From contig JAHHUE010000083.1 in NCBI GenBank assembly GCA_020024155.1, positions 1 through 6,007 of the forward strand: a stretch of 6,007 nucleotides of DNA, written 5' to 3'. Below, in pieces: positions 4,540 through 6,007 of the stretch (its first letter is position 1; each line of letters begins with the position of its first letter). This stretch comes from Oscillospiraceae bacterium (GTDB lineage: Bacteria; Bacillota; Clostridia; Oscillospirales; Ruminococcaceae). The position numbers and the translations under genes were made by a program. The notes under the pieces were generated by a model. That model saw nothing but the letters and a program-made list of their open reading frames with translations. It was not told where the DNA came from and did not search any database.

Positions 4540-5896
4540 TTTATTAAAGCTTTCAAAAGATAATCTTAAAAGGCGAAAAGGTAGAACTATTCTTACTGTT
4601 CTGGGTGTAATAATTGGTACTTGTTCTATTGTTATGATGGTATCAATCGGTGTTGCTATAAATAAAAGCAATGAAGATATGATAAAAAGTATGGAAGATT
4701 TGACTAGAATAGAAGTATATAACTATCGAAATGAAAAAGAACAAGCCCCAATTACCGATGATGTTATAAAAAAGTTTAAAGAAATTCCAAATGTAAAAAT
4801 AGCAACACCTATATATCAGTCTGAGTATCTCAATAATGTTAAAATAAAAGCCGGAAATTCAGGCAAATATGAATTTGATGCGTATGTTGGCAATGAAATA
4901 ATAGGTATGAATAAAGATGCCATAGAATATTATGGATATGAGCTTGAAGATGGCAGATTTATAAATAAAACCGATAAACCATATACTGTTATAGTAGGTC
5001 AGTATGCAGATTATCAGTTTAGAAATCCTAAAAGGCAATGGCCACATGATTCAGTAAGCAGGTTTCCAGACGAAAACGGTGTTGTACATAAAGCTTTTGT
5101 AGATATCTATAAAGATAAAATTTCAATAAATGTAAAATCCCAAGAACAAGGTGGTAAAGCTATTGAGAAACCATTAAAGGTTGTTGGAAGATTAAAAGAA
5201 AATTATGGTAGAGGTTATGAAACATCTGCTGGGATTGTTATGAATATTGATGACCTTGTAGAACTTGAAAAAGAGTATATAAAAGTAAATAAAATAAAAG
5301 TTCAAGGGTCAAGGAATAAAGCTAAATCATATAAAAAAGCAGTTGTAAAAGTTGATGACATAAAAAACGTAGAAGGCGTTTTAACCAGTATTAAAGATAT
5401 GGGTTATGAAGTTTATTCAGCCACAGAAATGCTTGAAAATATGAAAAAAAGCACTCAAACAATTCAGCTTATTCTTGCCGGACTTGGCAGCATATCAATG
5501 CTTGTTGCAGCAATAAGTATTGCCAATACAATGACAATGGCTATATATGAGCGTCGCAAAGAAATTGGCATTATGAAAGTTCTTGGTTGTGAGATAAAGA
5601 ATATACGAGGTATGTTCCTTATGGAATCAGCAGGTATAGGACTTTTGGGTGGTGTAATAGGTATTATAATTTGTTACATTTTATCATTTATACTTAACTA
5701 CATTGCAAATTCAATGATGATGTCAAATGGTATGATGATGGATGGAGTAATTCAGAAAACATATATTTCTATAATTCCAGCTTGGCTTTCACTTATTGGA
5801 ATTGGCTTCTCCACTTTGGTTGGCATGCTTTCTGGATATTTTCCAGCAAATAAAGCAGTAAAAATAAGTGCTCTTACAGCAATAAAAAATGACTAA
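4526..5896 (+). CDS. MacB/FtsX-type ABC transporter permease
   Basis: This is the membrane subunit of the ABC unit, 456 residues with the four-helix MacB plan. Transmembrane helix 1 is at about 20-45 after the hallmark KLSKDNLKRRKGRTILTVLG. A large extracellular MacB_PCD-like domain follows (about 46-308). Helices 2-4 are at about 312-338, 366-394 and 413-438. The cytoplasmic ERRKEIGIMKVLG segment (342-354) after helix 2 is the family's most conserved motif and contacts the ATPase. The C-terminus SGYFPANKAVKISALTAI is also typical. The family works by mechanotransmission, coupling cytoplasmic ATP hydrolysis to movement outside. ATG at 4526 matches where homologues begin and has AGAGGA upstream; a more upstream ATG at 4460 would add 22 atypical residues. 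The frame overlaps the surface-protein gene by 14 bp and ends in tandem TAA TAA. The loop before helix 4 contains six methionines in nine positions (397-405). Substrate is unknown. Confidence 0.96.
   Translation: MRTSDLLKLSKDNLKRRKGRTILTVLGVIIGTCSIVMMVSIGVAINKSNEDMIKSMEDLTRIEVYNYRNEKEQAPITDDVIKKFKEIPNVKIATPIYQSEYLNNVKIKAGNSGKYEFDAYVGNEIIGMNKDAIEYYGYELEDGRFINKTDKPYTVIVGQYADYQFRNPKRQWPHDSVSRFPDENGVVHKAFVDIYKDKISINVKSQEQGGKAIEKPLKVVGRLKENYGRGYETSAGIVMNIDDLVELEKEYIKVNKIKVQGSRNKAKSYKKAVVKVDDIKNVEGVLTSIKDMGYEVYSATEMLENMKKSTQTIQLILAGLGSISMLVAAISIANTMTMAIYERRKEIGIMKVLGCEIKNIRGMFLMESAGIGLLGGVIGIIICYILSFILNYIANSMMMSNGMMMDGVIQKTYISIIPAWLSLIGIGFSTLVGMLSGYFPANKAVKISALTAIKND
5714..5740 (+). repeat. ATG-triplet repeat encoding two Met-Met-Met runs
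   Basis: Two ATGATGATG blocks are separated by TCAAATGGT, so the permease reads MMMSNGMMM at residues 397-405. This lies in the predicted extracellular loop between helices 3 and 4. The triplet run is a plausible site for replication slippage. Confidence 0.6.
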
Positions 5897-5929
5897 TAAT
5901 AAAAACTGTAAATAATTTATTTTTAAATG

Positions 5930-5967
5930 AAAAGCGGTGTTGATGTAAATGTCATACCGTTTTTCTT
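5930..5967 (+). terminator. Candidate intrinsic terminator of the ABC operon
   Basis: AAAAGCGGT (5930-5938) can pair with ACCGTTTT (5956-5963) with one bulged G, and the inner TGAT (5941-5944) pairs with GTCA (5951-5954) around a short loop. A T-rich stretch (TTTTTCTTAT) follows. It starts 34 nt after the permease stop, as expected for the end of the operon. A shorter T run on the opposite side could allow weak bidirectional function. The remaining 40 bases to the window end are almost pure A+T and I see no gene in them. Confidence 0.65.
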
Positions 5968-6007
5968 ATATGTAATAATATTAAAATATTAAATTATAAT
6001 ATAATTA

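Noticed and set aside
4063..4671. Minus-strand 202-codon open frame across the surface-protein/permease junction, and a similar one at 2586-3023
   Set aside because: Both are antisense to strongly supported genes, rich in Phe, Cys and Asn in a way expected of reverse-complement reading, and span two real genes without promoter or RBS.
5968..6007. AATATT/AATATT symmetry in the last 40 bases as a regulatory site
   Set aside because: The stretch is almost entirely A and T, so short palindromes are expected by chance, and no gene is visible to give it context.

Overview
The window is about 70% A+T, with strong Shine-Dalgarno sequences, TTGACA-type -35 boxes and Gram-positive-style envelope proteins. 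This suggests a low-GC Bacillota, most likely a clostridial anaerobe. I cannot name a genus from the sequence. Nothing in it looks like a phage, insertion sequence, CRISPR array, tRNA or rRNA.

Layout. The left third is on the minus strand. A sodium/calcium exchanger family (CaCA) membrane protein occupies 1-899 and runs off the left edge, lacking only its C-terminal end. Upstream of it in the same orientation is a YdcF/SanA-like (DUF218) membrane protein. Its frame is open to about 1801, but its only ATG (1522) would cut off three predicted membrane helices. A -35/-10 pair, a strong Shine-Dalgarno and an open frame all point to an AUU start at 1747. Positions 1748-2033 are a divergent control region with A-tracts, one minus-strand and two plus-strand promoter candidates, a 17-bp direct repeat and two clear inverted repeats.

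The right two thirds (2034-5896) is a compact plus-strand operon of three overlapping genes: a MacB/LolD-type ABC ATPase, a large cell-surface protein (signal peptide, about 530 residues of repeated beta-sandwich-like modules, C-terminal membrane helix, acidic cytoplasmic tail), and a four-helix MacB/FtsX-type permease. The genes overlap by 8 and 14 bp and each downstream gene has its own ribosome binding site inside the preceding gene, so they are very probably translated in a coupled way. A candidate intrinsic terminator at 5930-5967 closes the operon.

Working together, the ATPase and permease would form a type VII (mechanotransmission) ABC unit. The middle protein sits where a MacA/YknX-type membrane fusion protein is expected but shows none of that family's coiled-coil or lipoyl features. 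The most interesting hypothesis is therefore a MacB-like machine that uses a membrane-anchored beta-sandwich surface protein as its extracellular partner. The substrate is not evident, and no regulator, peptidase or peptide precursor gene lies in the window.
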